NCBI RefSeq assembly: GCF_001704415.2
Contig: NC_030812.1
Span: 54,660,093-54,724,092 of the forward strand
DNA from: Capra hircus
Taxonomy: Eukaryota; Chordata; Mammalia; Artiodactyla; Bovidae
Reading direction: 5' to 3'
Length of the DNA: 64,000 nt
In this document: positions 22,028-34,345 of the stretch, in pieces
Position numbering within the stretch: the first letter of the stretch is position 1
Layout: the number at the start of each line of letters is the position of its first letter
Notes under the pieces: model-generated
Database searches by the model: none
The model's input: only the letters and a program-made list of their open reading frames with translations
What the model was told of the DNA's origin: nothing
Program-made: the position numbers and the translations under genes

Positions 22028-23405
22028 AGTCACTGCAGCGATTCCCACTCTTTTGTCCCAGGTGGCACTTTCTGCCACTGCTACTTGAGCTCCTTTTCAA
22101 GAAGAATGCAGCTCTCCCTGGGAGAGGAATAAAGAAGACCAAGGGACTATCACATCTGATCCTTTATCACCTCTTCCTGAACATGGAAGAAAAGTTCTAT
22201 AGGAGGGAACCCTGAGAATTACTCCCAGCTTCATCCTAAACCTGGAATCCATACGTCTTTGCACTGGATTCATGGTGTATTTTCTACCCAAATATGTCTC
22301 TGTCGTTACTGCAACTACCTTCTCTGCCACCACAGCTCATCCATGTAACTATTAATAAAAGAGTATAGATCATCTCTATGAGAATCAGCTGATAAACCAG
22401 TGGGAAAAAATTCACCTAGCTAGGTGACTGAAGCTAGCTTAGACCAAGCACATCCAAGATTTCATTGATACAAGAAAGGGAACGGGCCTTGGTCCAAATG
22501 CCCCACTATCTGTTTGATGTCCATAAGAAAAGCATTCCTCATGGTCTTGAAGGATTCTTACTCAAAATGGCAGCAGGATAAAGAATACAAGGAAGCAAAG
22601 AATTACATGGGCTCCCAGAACTTGGTGTAGAATATAACGTGTCAGAAGGAGCAGAATCGCACACCCAGTGGTGTGGAGCAGAAACTGTGCCAAGCATCCC
22701 TGCTTGGCAGGAAAGGAGATGAACGCCAAAAGCAACTCAGATCTGAAGCCGCCGACAAAGAAGGCTCTGTTAAATGAACTCCACTTAACGAGGGAGAGCA
22801 GGAAGCAGTTTGTAGTCTGAATGGAAACTAGTCTGCACGACAATGAAAACTTTCTCTGTATAATGTTGGTCCTAAAACTAATCATTACTTCACTAAAAAT
22901 GAAAGTTTGGAATTTGGTAATACTTACTCAGTATCTCCCCCAACTTTACTTTTTTTCATTTTTCTGTGACTACTAATAAATAAATGGGTTTTAATTAAAT
23001 ATGCTATATTACTAAAGATTATCAAGTTATGGCTTAAATTTATAACTTAATTTGCTATCTTGAAAAAAATTAACAGCTGAATTGAGGTTTACAAAACTCA
23101 AGGAAAGCAGGGAGGGAGGGAAAGAGAGAGGGGAGAGACGGGAAACAATCCACTTGTCTGAAAACTGCAGAATGGTAATCTATACAATGGAATATTTATA
23201 GAACCACTAAAATCATTTTCACAAAAAAATAGTCTATGTCATGGGGAAATGTTCGTGATACAGCAAGTAAAAAATCAGAAATAATACATTACAAGACAAA
23301 TTTTCTTAAAAAAAAATAAAACAACTTAAATACCTGGTAAAACACCCCAAAATACTCACTTTTTCCCCTTGATGATATGATAGAGGGATTTTTATTTCCT
23401 TTATA
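22028..23405. other. Unique DNA
   Basis: Includes a GGGA/GA-rich stretch at 23100-23145. The antisense frame at 22562-22885 has no recognised domain. Confidence 0.45.
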
Positions 23406-23414
23406 TTTTTCTGT

Positions 23415-23617
23415 GTGTGCATGCATGCTAAGTCGCTTCAGTCATGTCCAGCTTTTTGCAACCCCAATTAGCCCTCTGTCCATGGGATTTCTGAGGCAAA
23501 ATACTGGAGTTGGTTACCATGTCTTCCTCCAGGAGATCTTCCTGACCCAGGGATCAAACCTGCAGCTCCTGCATTGCAGGCAGATTCTTAACTGTTGAGC
23601 CACCAGGGAAGCCCATG
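23415..23617 (-). mobile_element. Bov-tA SINE
   Basis: Body and head in antisense, ending 'gccaccagggaagcccatg'. A 9-bp duplication 'tttttctgt' flanks it (23406-23414 and 23618-23626). Confidence 0.9.
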
Positions 23618-23626
23618 TTTTTCTGT

Positions 23627-24017
23627 ATTTTCTACAATATATGCATGTAACTTTTATGTTCAAAAAAAATACTGTTTTTTAAAGACTACCTCAATCATAA
23701 GACTTCAATCATAAGGATTTAAGCACATAAAAAGATAAGGTAAAGGATCAGAGAGGTAGATATTGGCCGTGACCTTCCAAGTTCCATCTGGGGTATGACC
23801 CTGGAGATGATGCTAGCTGATATTAGGGGTAAGAGCAGCAGGCTGTAACTGACTGATGCTATTTAAGATTCAGATTAGAACCACCTCTTCATTTGAGGGG
23901 TTCACTGTTGCTGAAAAGTTCTTTTGAGATTCAGTTGTATCTGAATTAAGTGGGTAAAATTTCTAACCTGTGATTATTCCCTAATCTGGCCATGTCTTAT
24001 GATTTTCTGCACTGATT
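23627..24017. other. Unique DNA
   Basis: No repeat or gene recognised. Confidence 0.45.
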
Positions 24018-24145
24018 AAGATACGCTTTACAAGCCAAGAGGTAATTTCGTGCACCTATGGACACCTTATCTTTGCCAAAGGAGGCAAGAATATACAATG
24101 GAGAAAAGACAATCTTTTTAACAAGTGGTGCTGGGAAAACTGGTC

Positions 24146-26551
24146 AGTTCAGTTCAGTTCAGTCGCTCAGTCATGTCCGACTCTTTGCAACCCCATGAAT
24201 CGCACCACACCAGGCCTCCCTGTTCATCACCATCACCCGGAGTTCACGCAGACTCACGTCCATTGAGTCCGTGATGTCATCCAGCCATCTCATCCTCTGT
24301 CGTCCCCTTCTCCTCCTGCCCCCAATCCCTCCCAGCATCAGAGTCTTTCCAATGAGTCAACTCTTCGCATGAGGTGGCCAAAGTACTGGAGTTTCAGCTT
24401 TAGCATCATTCCTTCCAAAGAAATCCCGGGGCTGATTACCTTCAGAATGGATTGGTTGGATCTCCTTGCAGTCCAAGGGACTCTCAAGAGTCTTCTCCAA
24501 CACCACAGTTCAAAAGCATCAATTCTTCGGTGCTCAGCCTTCTTCACAGTCCAACTCTCACATCCATACATGACCACAGGAAAAACCATAGCCTTGACTA
24601 GACAGACCTTAGTCAGCAAAGTAATGTCTCTGCTTTTGAATATGCTATCTAGGTTGGTCATAACTTTTCTTCCAAGCAGTAAGCATCTTTTATTTCATAG
24701 CTGCAGTCACCATCTGCAGTGATTTTGAAGCCCTCCAAAATAAAGTCTGACACTGTTTCCACTGTTTCCCCATCTATTTCCCATGGAGTGATGGGACCGG
24801 ATGCCATGATCTTCGTTTTCTGAATGTTGAGCTTTAAGCCAACTTTTTCACTCTCCTCTTTCACTTTCATCAAGAGGCTTTTTAATTCCTCTTCACTTTC
24901 TTCCGTAAGAGTGGTGTCATCTGCATATCTGAGGTTATTGATATTTTTCCCGGCAATCTTGATCCCAGCTTGTGTTTCTTCCAGTCCAGTGTTTCTCATG
25001 ATGTACTCTGCATAGAAGTTAAATAAGCAGGGTGACAATATACAGCCTTGATGTACTCCTTTTCCTATTTGGAACCAGTCTGCTGTTCCATGTCCAGTTC
25101 TAACTGTTGCTTCCTGACCTGCATACAGATTTCTCAAGAGGCAGTTTAGGTGGTCTAGTATTCCCATCTCTCTAAGAATTTTCCACAGTTTATTGTGATC
25201 CACACAGTCAAAGGCTTTGGCATAGTCAATAAAGCAGAAATAGATGTTTTTCTGCAACTCTCTTGCTTTTTCCATGATCCAGCAGATGTTGGCAATTTGA
25301 TCTCTGGTTCCTCTGCCTTTTCTAAAACCAGCTTGAACATCTGGAAGTTCAATGGTTCACATATTGCTGAAGCCTGGCTTGGAGAATTTTGAGCATTACT
25401 TTACTAGCATGTGAGATGAGTGCAATTGTGCAGTAGTTTGAGCATTCTTTGGCATTGCCTTTCTTTGGAATTGGAATGAAAACTGACATTTTCCAGTCCT
25501 GTGGCCACTGCTGAGGTTTCCAAATTTGATGGCATATTGAGTGCAGCACTTTCACAGCATCATCTTTCAGGATTTGAAATAGCTCAACTGAAATTCCATC
25601 ACCTCCACTAGCTTTGTTCATAGTGATGCTTTCTAAGGCCCACTTGACTTCACTTTCCAGGATGTCTGGCTCTAGATTAGTGATCACATCATCATGATTA
25701 TCTGGGTCATGAAGATCTTTTTTGTACAGTACTTCTGTGTATTCTTGCCACCTCTTCTTAATATCTTCTGCTTCTGTTAGGTCCATACCATTTCTGTCCT
25801 TTATCGAGCCCATCTTTGCATGAAATGTTCCCTTGGTATCTCTAATTTTCTTGAAGAGATCGCTAGTTTTTCCCATTCTGTTGTTTTCCTCTATTTCTTT
25901 GCGTTGATCGCTGAAGAAGGCTTTCTTATCTCTTCTTGCTCTTCTTTGGAACTCTGCATTCAGATGCTTATATCTTTCCTTTTCTCCTTTGCTTTTCGCC
26001 TCTCTTCTTTTCACAGCTATTTGTAAGGCCTCCCCAGACAGCCATTTTGCTTTTTTGCATTTGTTTTCCAAGGGGATGGTCTTGATCCCTGTCTCCTATA
26101 CAATGTCATGAACCTCATTCCATAGTTCATCAGGCACTCTATCTATCAGATCTAGTCCCTTAAATCTATTTCCTACTTCCACTATATAATCATAAGGGAT
26201 TTGATTGAGGTCATACCTGAATGGTCTAGTGGTTTTCCCTACTTTCTTCAATTTAAGTCTGAATTTGGTAATAAGGAGTTCATGATCTGAGCCACAGTCA
26301 GCTCCTGGTCTTGTTTTTGTTGACTATATAGAGCTTCTCCATCTTTGGCTGCATAGAATATAATCAATCTGATTTCAGTGTTGACCATCTGGTGATGTCC
26401 ATGTGTAGAGTCTTCTCTTGTGTTGTTGGAAGAGGGTGTTTGCTATGACCAGTGCATTTTCTTGGCAAAACTCTACTAGTCTTTGCCCTGCTTCATTCCG
26501 CATTCCAAGGCCAAATTTGCCTGTTACTCTAGGTGTTTCTTGAGTTCCTAC
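24146..26551 (-). mobile_element. BovB LINE inserted in an L1
   Basis: A 2.4-kb minus-strand BovB starts with a (GTTCA)-type tail at 24146 and is truncated in the endonuclease near 26551. It sits between two halves of the same L1 ORF2 sentence. Confidence 0.93.
24338..26071 (-). pseudogene. BovB ORF remnant (linker, RT, C-terminal region)
   Basis: Three adjoining minus-strand frames cover most of the RT gene. 26071-25349 (240 codons) holds the linker and RT N-terminus with NKASGGDGISVELFQILK. 25275-24658 (205 codons) holds FIDYAKAFD, HQGCILSPCLFN and RYADDTTL. 24661-24338 holds the Cys/Trp-rich C-terminal part with YGCESWTVKKAE. Frameshifts near 25300 and 24660 break it. It is among the least decayed RT genes in the window. 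Confidence 0.88.
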
Positions 26552-26567
26552 AATCACTTGTAAAAGA

Positions 26568-27551
26568 ATGAAACTAGAACATTTTCTAACACCATACACA
26601 AAAACAAACTCAAAATGGATTAAAGATCTAAACGTAAAACCAGAAACTATAAAACTCCTAGAGGAAAACATAGGCAAAACACTCTCCAGCATAAATCACA
26701 GCAGGATCCTCTATGACCCACCTCCCAGAATATTGGAAATAAAAGCAAAAATAAACAAATGGGACCTAATTAAAATTGAAAGCTTCTGCACAACAAAGGA
26801 AACTATAAGCAAGGCGAAAAGACAGCCTTTAGAATGGGAGAAAATAATAGCAAATGAAGCAACTGACAAACAACTAATCTCAAAAACATACAAGCAACTC
26901 CTGTAGCTCAATTCCAGAAAAATAAACGACCCAAACAAAAAATGGGCCAAAGAACTAAATAGACATTTCTCCAAAGAAGACATACAGATGGATAACAAAC
27001 ATATGAAAAGATGTTCAACATCACTCATTATCAGAGAAATGCAAATCAAAACCACAATGAGGTGCCATCTCACGCCGTTGGGAATGGCTGCTATCCAAAA
27101 GTCTACAAGCAATAAATGCTGGAGAAGGTGTGGAGAAAAGGGAACCCTCTTACACTGTTGGTGGGAATGCAAACTAGTACAGCCACTATGGAGAACAGTG
27201 TGGAGATCCCTTTAAAAACTGGAAATAGAACAGCCATATGACGCAGCAATCCCACTGCTGGGCATACACACCGAGGAAACCAGAATTGACAGAGACACGT
27301 GTACCCCAATGTTCATCACAGCATTGTTTATAATAGCCAGGACATGGAAGCAACCTAGATGTCCATCAGCAGATGAATGGATAAGAAAGCTGTGGGACCT
27401 ATACACAATGGAGTATTACTCAGCCATTAAAAAGAATACATTTGAATCCGTTCTAATGAGGTGGATGAAACTGGAGCCTATTATACAGAGTGAAGTAAGC
27501 CAGAAAGAAAAACACCAATACAGAATACTAACACATATATATGGAATTTAG
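26568..27551 (+). pseudogene. L1 ORF2 C-terminal remnant
   Basis: Frames 26568-26906, 26988-27215 and 27309-27551 follow one another in the order of the L1 ORF2 C-terminus. They include the Cys-rich HCWWECKLVQPLW and the end block MEYYSAIKKN followed by THIYGI before the natural stop. Frameshifts separate them. Confidence 0.88.
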
Positions 27552-27948
27552 AAAAATGGTTATGATAACCCTGTATGTGAGACACCAAAAGAGACACAGA
27601 TGTATAGAACAGTCTATTAGACATTGTGGGAGAAGGCGAGAGTGGGATGATCTGAGAGAATAGCAGTGAAACATGTATATTATCATATGTGAAACAGATC
27701 GCCAGTCCAAGTTTGATGAATGAGACAGGGTGCTCAAGGTTGGTGCACCGGGATGACCCAGAGGGATGGGATGGGGAAGGAGGGGAGAGGCAGTTCAGGA
27801 TGGGGAACACATGTACACCCATGGCTGATTCATGTCAATGTATGGCAAAAACCACTACAATACTGCAAAGAAATTAGCCTCCAATTAAAATAAATAAAAT
27901 TTTTTTAAAAAAGGAAAAACAAACAAAAAAATAAGATAGGCTTTACAA

Positions 27949-29589
27949 TCATAGAAGCTTTGTCTTATAACAAGATAATCAGACAGAAGACAGTGCCTAT
28001 CTCTTCATATTGCATGGAAGAAAAGTCCAATGAAGACATCTGTCTCTCAGGATAAAGAACAGAGAAATTAATCCATCTTAATTTTTCTCAAAATTTTTCA
28101 TCTTCATTGACTGTTCAACTATCCAAGGCCCTTTGTTTGCACTATTACATCATATATCTAATTTAATAGCATGCAAAAACTAAGCAATTTTAGGTCCAAA
28201 TGGACTGTTTACTAGTTTTCCTTTCATTAAAAATTATTTTCTTCTTAAAGGAGACTCCTGCTTCTGATTTTACATTTTCTTTCTCGAAGAGGGAGCTGAT
28301 ATTGTTTCTACATACAACTTACATACTGGCAGCAGTAGTACCCAGCTTTACCAGACAGTAGCCTTCAAGCCATGGTGTTCAAGGTGCTGGAGGCTCCATT
28401 TTCATAGGAATGGGATCTGGGTTAATACAGCAGATCACTGAGGCTGGGGAAGGCTAAGAATGTTTCTAGAGGACTTCTCAGAACTATCAGGCCTTAGTAT
28501 CTCTGCATAGAATTTGTCCCCCACACCCTATCCTTCAGAGCCAACATTTCTCCAAAATCTGGCATTTGCAGCCCTCAAGGTTTAGATTCCTACTCAACAT
28601 TTATCTGCGTTTTCCCAATATCTAATAGAACTCATTCCCTAAACAGAAGCATATTGAGCATCTCCACTGTGCTCAACAGACACTGTGATAAGTGTTGATT
28701 TGAAGGCACTGAACAAGACAGACCCAGCTGCCATTCTCAAGAGTTCATTCAATAGGGAGAAATAGATGAGAAAAATACTTAAGCCCAATTTCAGTCAGAG
28801 TGAGATCAGTGAGGAAAATCAAGCACAGTAATGAAATAGCAAGTTACAGGGGCAAGAGCTTAGGTTGGGTGAACAGGGAAGGCTCCATTGAGGAGGAGGA
28901 ATTTAAGCTTAAATCTCAAACAGAGAAGGAGCTGCCATTAAGAGAGCAAGGGAGGTGTGCACCAAGATGAGAACTCCAAATTCAAAAGGATTGAGGCAGA
29001 GCAAGTTTCATTCACGAGAGGAACAGGCAGGGAGCTAGTCTGGCTAGCATCTAGGGAAAGGAGGGCCAGACAACATTAGAGAGGTAGACTGAGGCCAAAT
29101 CATGCAAGATCTTGTAAGAAGGAAGCTCACATTTTATTTTAAACGTGGATGGGAAAATGCCAAAGCTGTACTTTCACTGTCTGAAGAAGTTATCATCTCA
29201 TCTATAAAACTTAGGAAGGATGATTCTGGTCTGTACCATTTTACTTCAAGTCACCCCCAGCACTGGGATTTCCTCACGGACACAGCTCCAGGGTATCTGA
29301 AGGTCTTAAAGATGCTCAAAGCCCAACAGTAGCTTCATGAATTAGAGGCAAGCCAATCAGTCCTTCTGTATTCATTTTAATCTAAAATACTTGTGCTTTC
29401 CCTTTACTTTTGGAAGACATCACAGACTGTAATTGTGGTTAGAGAGTGTATAGCCAAGTTCCACATTCCCAACTGCCTCCACAAGTACCCCCAAGCTCAA
29501 TCTCAATCCACTCCCACCTGTCCTTCTCTGAAACCCACCTCTCCCATAGCATCCTGCATCCAAGGACCAACAGATTCACTTCTCTAGTT
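27949..29589. other. Unique DNA with a possible very old repeat
   Basis: 28630-29170 has wording typical of an ancient dispersed mammalian repeat ('tgataagtgttgatttgaag', 'aaatcatgcaagatcttgta'), but I cannot name the family. No coding pattern seen. Confidence 0.4.
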
Positions 29590-30125
29590 TCAAAAGCCAA
29601 GCATTTAGGAATTATCTAACACCTTGCACACCCTCACCTCTTATTTAATCCTCACCAAGTCCTCATAAAACCCGCAATTCCACCTGCTTGTCTCCAGCTC
29701 AGTCACCATCATACAGCAAGTATCTCTGAACTGGTCTTCTCACAGTCACTTTTGTGCTCCTGCAATCCACTGCAGCCTGAAAGGTCTTAAAGATGCTCAA
29801 AGAGCTCTGCAACAGCTTTTCAATATGCTTAGGACAACTACTGAGCCAGCCTACAAGGTTCTGTGTGGTCAGGCCACGTAACTCACTCTAGACCCATTTG
29901 TATATCTGTGCTCCAGCCACTCTGGCCCCAATCCATTCCTCAAATCATCTCGAGGTCTCTCCCCTTATTTTTACAACCCATATCTTTGCTTCACTTGGTT
30001 AATGCCTACTGATTTTTAAGATGTCACCACAAACATCACTTTGTTAGGAAAGCTTTCTTGGGTTTCCCTATTTGATTTTCTCACAGCTTGTATATTCATT
30101 TAGCTCTTATGAAAACAGTGGAGGC
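29590..30125 (+). mobile_element. L2 LINE remnant
   Basis: The order of blocks fits the L2 ORF2 C-terminal region: the 'aaggttctgtgtggtcaggc' block, 'gtgctccagccactctggcc', a degraded 'gatgtcacc..' block and 'agctttcttgggtttccc'. It is highly diverged, as expected for this ancient family. Confidence 0.7.
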
Positions 30126-30569
30126 ACTGTGCAAAACTAATTCAATTATTTTTATTTCACTTCTTGATACATGCACATTCCAGTAAACTTAGGTTAACTG
30201 ATGAGTAAGGAAGGACTGAAAGGAATAGGAGCTCTAGGTTGTCTAGTCTTTCCTTTTATGTCATCATTCCCAGTGTAAGCAACTGGTTAATGAAGGAAAG
30301 TAACACAAGTGAAATGGGCAAGATAGACTTCTCTGGTGTCTGACATTTTTTAGAATGTTATTGCTAACTCCCATCACTCAAAGCATGTTCTGGTTCAAAT
30401 GCAAAGTGTGGCTTCATGGGTAGCGTTGCCAGAGTTGGCAAATAAAAAATGCAAGACATTTAAATCTGGATCACAGATAAATAACAAATCATTTTTCAGT
30501 ATAAGTGCATCCCAGATATTGGCATACTATATCTTAGGGCTGTTGATGCTCCCTGCTTCCTCAGTCCTA
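30126..30569. other. Unique DNA with an unassigned old repeat
   Basis: 30420-30525 ('ttgccagagttggcaaataa', 'gtataagtgcatcccagata') resembles a common old mammalian repeat I cannot name. The rest is unassigned. Confidence 0.4.
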
Positions 30570-30960
30570 GGTATAACCTTTTTTTTCAATTGTGATAAAA
30601 TACATGTAACATAAAATTTACCATACTACCCTAACTATGACTCAGTTGCATTAACTACATTCACGTTGTGCAACCATCACTGCCAAACATCCACAGAGTT
30701 ATTTTTATCTTGCAAAACTGAAACTCTAAACCCCTTAAACACAAACTTCATTTTCCCCTCCCCAAAGTCCCTAGCAACCACCATTCTGCTCTGTGTCTCT
30801 ATGGATTTAGCTACTATAAGTGCTTCAGATGATTTAATCATAGAGGTTTGGTGGTGGTGTTTTGTTTTTTTTTACAGTATTTTATAGACAGGCTATTTCA
30901 GTTAGCATAACATCTTCAAGGTTCACCTATGTTCGCCTAGTGTATGTCAAGATTTCTTTC
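30570..30960 (-). mobile_element. Old L1 3' end (L1M-type)
   Basis: The antisense L1M 3'UTR reads 'gtgataaaatacatgtaaca', 'caaccatcactgccaaacat' and 'cttcaaggttcacctatgtt'. Diverged and without a clean tail. Confidence 0.72.
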
Positions 30961-32215
30961 CTTTTTTTGTAAAAAAATTTTAATCTTTTTTCAGCTTTAT
31001 TGATGTATAATTGACAAAAATTGTATATTTCAAAGGTGTACAATGTGATGGTTTCATGTAAGTATACACTGTGAAATGATCACCAAATCAAGCTAACTAG
31101 CATTCATTACCTCACATAATTACCTAGCCTCCTCCCCCTCTGGCAACCACCTGTTTGTTCTCTGTATCTATAATTTTGTTTCTGTTTTGTTATGTTTGTT
31201 CCTCTATGTTTTAGACTCCACATATTAGTGAAATCATACCATATTTGTCCTTCTCTGTCTGACTTACTGTCTCACTTAGGATACAACCTTCTAGGTTCAT
31301 CCATGTTGCCAAAAATGGCAAAATTTCATTCTTCTTTATGATTAATATCCTATCACATATACCTACCATGTCTTCTTTATTCCTCTATTAGTGGACACTT
31401 AGGTTGCTTCTACATCTTGGCCATTGTGCACAATGCTGCAATGAATCTAGGGGTGCATACATCTTTTTGAAATAGTGCTTTTCTTCAAAAAAGAGCCTGA
31501 TGTGGAATTGCTTTATCACATGGTAGTTCTATTTTTAATTTTTTTAGGAAACTATATATTGCTTTCCATAGTGGCTACACCAATTTACTTTCCCACCAGT
31601 AGTACGCAAGCATTCCCTTTTCTCCACATCCTCACCAAGATTTGTTCTTTGCTGTCTTTGGATGATAGATTCTGAGAAGTGTGAGGTGATATCTCATTGT
31701 GATTTTGAGTTGCATTTCCCTGATGATTAGCAATGTCGAGCGTCTTTTCATGTGTCTTTTGGCCATTAGTAAGGATGTTAGGGAACTGTCTATTCAGGAC
31801 CTCAGCCCATTTTTCAATCAGGTTGTTTGTTTTTTGATGTTGAGTTGTATGAGTTCTTGGCATATTTTGGATATTAACTCTTATCAGATGTACCATTTGC
31901 AAATATCTTCTCCCATTAGGCTACTTTTTCATTTTGTTGATAGTTTTCTTCATTATGCAAAAGATATTCACTGTGATATAGTCCCATTTTGTTTCCCTGA
32001 GGAAAGAGATCCAAAAAATATTCCTAAGATAAGGTCAAAGAGCATACTGCCTATGTTTTCTTCTTAGAGTTTTATGGTTTCAGGTCTTACCTTTAAGTCT
32101 AATCCATTTTGAGTTCACTTTTGTACCCGGTGTGAGAAAGTAGTACAGTTTGATTCTTTTGCATATAGTTGTCCAATTTGGGGGTTTCCCTATTGTATAG
32201 CTTCACTGTATTGTA
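30961..32215 (-). mobile_element. Old L1 3'UTR and ORF2 end (L1M-type)
   Basis: Begins with the 3'UTR 'cagctttattgatgtataat' and passes into antisense ORF2 C-terminal sequence (about 31380-32210). No long sense frame survives. Confidence 0.78.
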
Positions 32216-32279
32216 CCTTTCCTTTATATCATTTATGAGTATATTTTAAATTGAATTATTACATTATTCAATCAAGCTT

Positions 32280-32408
32280 TCCTACAAGTCTATGTGTTCC
32301 ATGAGGAAAAGAGTGTTGTCTTCTTAATTAGCCATCACCATGATCATCTAATATTGAGCTGAGCACCTAAGAGATGTTCAACAAATATTTGTTGACTGAA
32401 TGAATGGG
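32280..32408 (+). mobile_element. L2 LINE 3' end
   Basis: The ending 'caacaaatatttgttgactg' followed by 'aatgaatg' is the usual L2 terminus, preceded by a degraded 'gttccatgaggaaaagagtg' block. Confidence 0.7.
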
Positions 32409-32912
32409 TTGTAACACCCAAGATTACAATTGCATTCACATTCTATGCATAGCACAAGCTAGGTGCTACGGTTATGTAAAGGAGCTAAATGTGACCCTAC
32501 CCTCAAGAGGATTTGGAGATGAAAACAGACACATAGTAACAGTGAAAGTATGAGAAGCACATGAATAACAGAAGCAGCCAGAGAAGGGAGAGATTAATTC
32601 TCTAAAGGAGATGGAGGCAAACAGGAAATACGGTCTGAATCCCCAACTTTCATCTAGGCTTTTGTCAGTCTCCTAACAGATTTTACATCCTACTCAATAC
32701 TTTAGCTTTCCAAAATGAAGATCTAATTCTTTAATCTATTAATTCGTATATTGGACCAAAGTATATAAAGGTAAAATGGGAAAAAAAAATTATCACTTTC
32801 ATTTTCAAACCTGATATAGTCTTTCTTCTCTATCCAAAGCTGCTTGGAATGCCATCAGAAGATCTCAACACCAAGATCTCTGCTCCAACCTTGCTGTGTA
32901 TGTTAGTCAGCT
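32409..32912. other. Unique DNA
   Basis: 32440-32530 has a diverged old-repeat look ('aagctaggtgctacggttat'). Nothing else recognised. Confidence 0.4.
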
Positions 32913-34112
32913 CAGGCTGCCGTAACAAAATACTATAGACCGGGTAGGTGGTTTAGACTGCTAACTGCTGCTAAGTTTAGGCAACAGACCTTTATTTTCC
33001 TGCAGTTCTGGAGTCTAGAAGTTCAAGATCAGGTTGCCAGCATGGTCAGGCTCTGGTAAGAACTCTTCCTGGCCTGTAGATGGCCACTGTAGGGGATATT
33101 CAGTTTTTACCTCTATCCTCACATTCTCGACACTTGAGATATCAGATACTTGGGGCTTTTTCCCTGACCAGTTTTCCAACCCCAGCTGAGTGTCCTACAA
33201 CTCAATTCTGACACTAATTGGAGTTACCACTAACCCCAGAGGATAAAGATTCAGTCCTATAAGACTGCTTCCCTCCTCAGATATCAATCGCAAGTAGTAG
33301 GTCCCCAGGTTACTACCCACACCTCTGTCTGACTTGGCTATAAATCATGTCTCCTGACCTCCATTTCAGGTTTGAGAATTTGCTAGAGTGACTCACAGAA
33401 CTCCAGAAACAGTTTACTTACTACAGCCCATTTACTATAAGTGGTATTTTAAAGGATACAAATGACCCATCAGATGAAGAAATACATAAGTGAACTCTGG
33501 AAGCGTCTTTCCCTGTGAAGTTGGGGTGTGCCGTGCTCCCAGCATATGGGTTGTTCACCAGCCTGGAAACTCTATTAACCCTGTACTTTGGGGACTTTTA
33601 TGGAGGTTTCATCACATAGGCTAGGCCAATTATTAACTCAACTTCCAGTCTTTCTGCCCTCTATAGAGAATGGGGGATGGAGCTGAAAGTTCCATGTTTC
33701 TAGTCATGGCTTGGTCTTTCTGGTGACCAGCCCTCACCCAGGAACCCATCAAAAGTGGCCTTATTAGAATAACAGATACTTCTATGACATGGCTAGATTC
33801 CAAGGCATTTTAGGAGCTCTATGCCGGGAACCAGGGCAGAGACAAATAACTTTTCTATTATTTCACATCTGTTTCCCCCCCCCCCGCCCGTGTCCTCACA
33901 TGGTGGAGAGAGAGAGAAAGAGATCAGGCTCTCTGGAGTCTCGCCTTACAAGGACAGTAATCTTATTGCATCAGGGACCCAGCCTATGACCTCATTTAAC
34001 CTTAATTATGTCTCTGTAGTCCCTATCCAAATATAATCACATTGGCAGTTAGGGCTTCCACATATGAATTGGAGGGTGGGGAACACAATTCAGCCCATAT
34101 TTCTCTGATCTT
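32913..34112 (-). mobile_element. MaLR-type LTR (MLT1/MST-like), split
   Basis: The two ends 'gtcagctcaggctgccgtaa' (about 32912) and 'gaacacaattcagcccatat' (about 34100) are those of an antisense MaLR LTR. The middle 'gtcctcacatggtggagaga' is at 33891. About 790 bases of different sequence (33089-33875) separate the two halves. Confidence 0.7.
33089..33875. mobile_element. Unassigned old repeat inside the MaLR LTR
   Basis: Phrases such as 'cagaactccagaaacagttt', 'tttatggaggtttcatcaca' and 'gcattttaggagctctatgc' recur widely in mammalian genomes, so this is probably a transposable element, likely LTR-type, but I cannot name it. It ends at a C11 run (33875-33885). Confidence 0.5.
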
Positions 34113-34159
34113 GATCAAATGCCAAACTACTCTGGTCTTCATCTTCAACCAGAGCCAAC

Positions 34160-34345
34160 AAGCTTCTTGTTTTTGTGTATAAAGTTTTATTGGAATGCAG
34201 CCATGCCCAGCCATTTACATGTTGTCTACGGCTGCGTTTGCACTTCAAAGGTGTAGTTGAATAATTGCAACAGTGATCTATCTAACAGCCTGCAAAGGCT
34301 AAAACACTGACTAACTGGCCCTATACAGAAAAATTTTGTTGACCT
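34160..34345. mobile_element. hAT-like DNA transposon remnant
   Basis: The series 'ataaagttttattggaatgc', 'catttacatgttgtctacgg' and 'ggccctatacagaaaaattt' matches a common mammalian hAT-derived repeat. Terminal repeats are not intact. Confidence 0.55.

Larger units (their letters stand above)
24034..27932 (+). mobile_element. L1 LINE, 5'-truncated, interrupted by BovB
   Basis: A plus-strand L1 comprises late ORF2 and the 3'UTR with a long A-rich tail (27890-27932). The first 112 bases (24034-24145) and the rest (26552-27932) join in the middle of ORF2, around the BovB. A 16-bp duplication flanks the whole (24018-24033 and 27933-27948, one mismatch). The native L1 part is about 1.5 kb. Confidence 0.93.

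Noticed and set aside
22562..22885. 107-codon minus-strand frame in unique DNA
   Set aside because: Hydrophobic and without a recognised motif. I also read the other strand as a possible processed pseudogene and found no family I could name.
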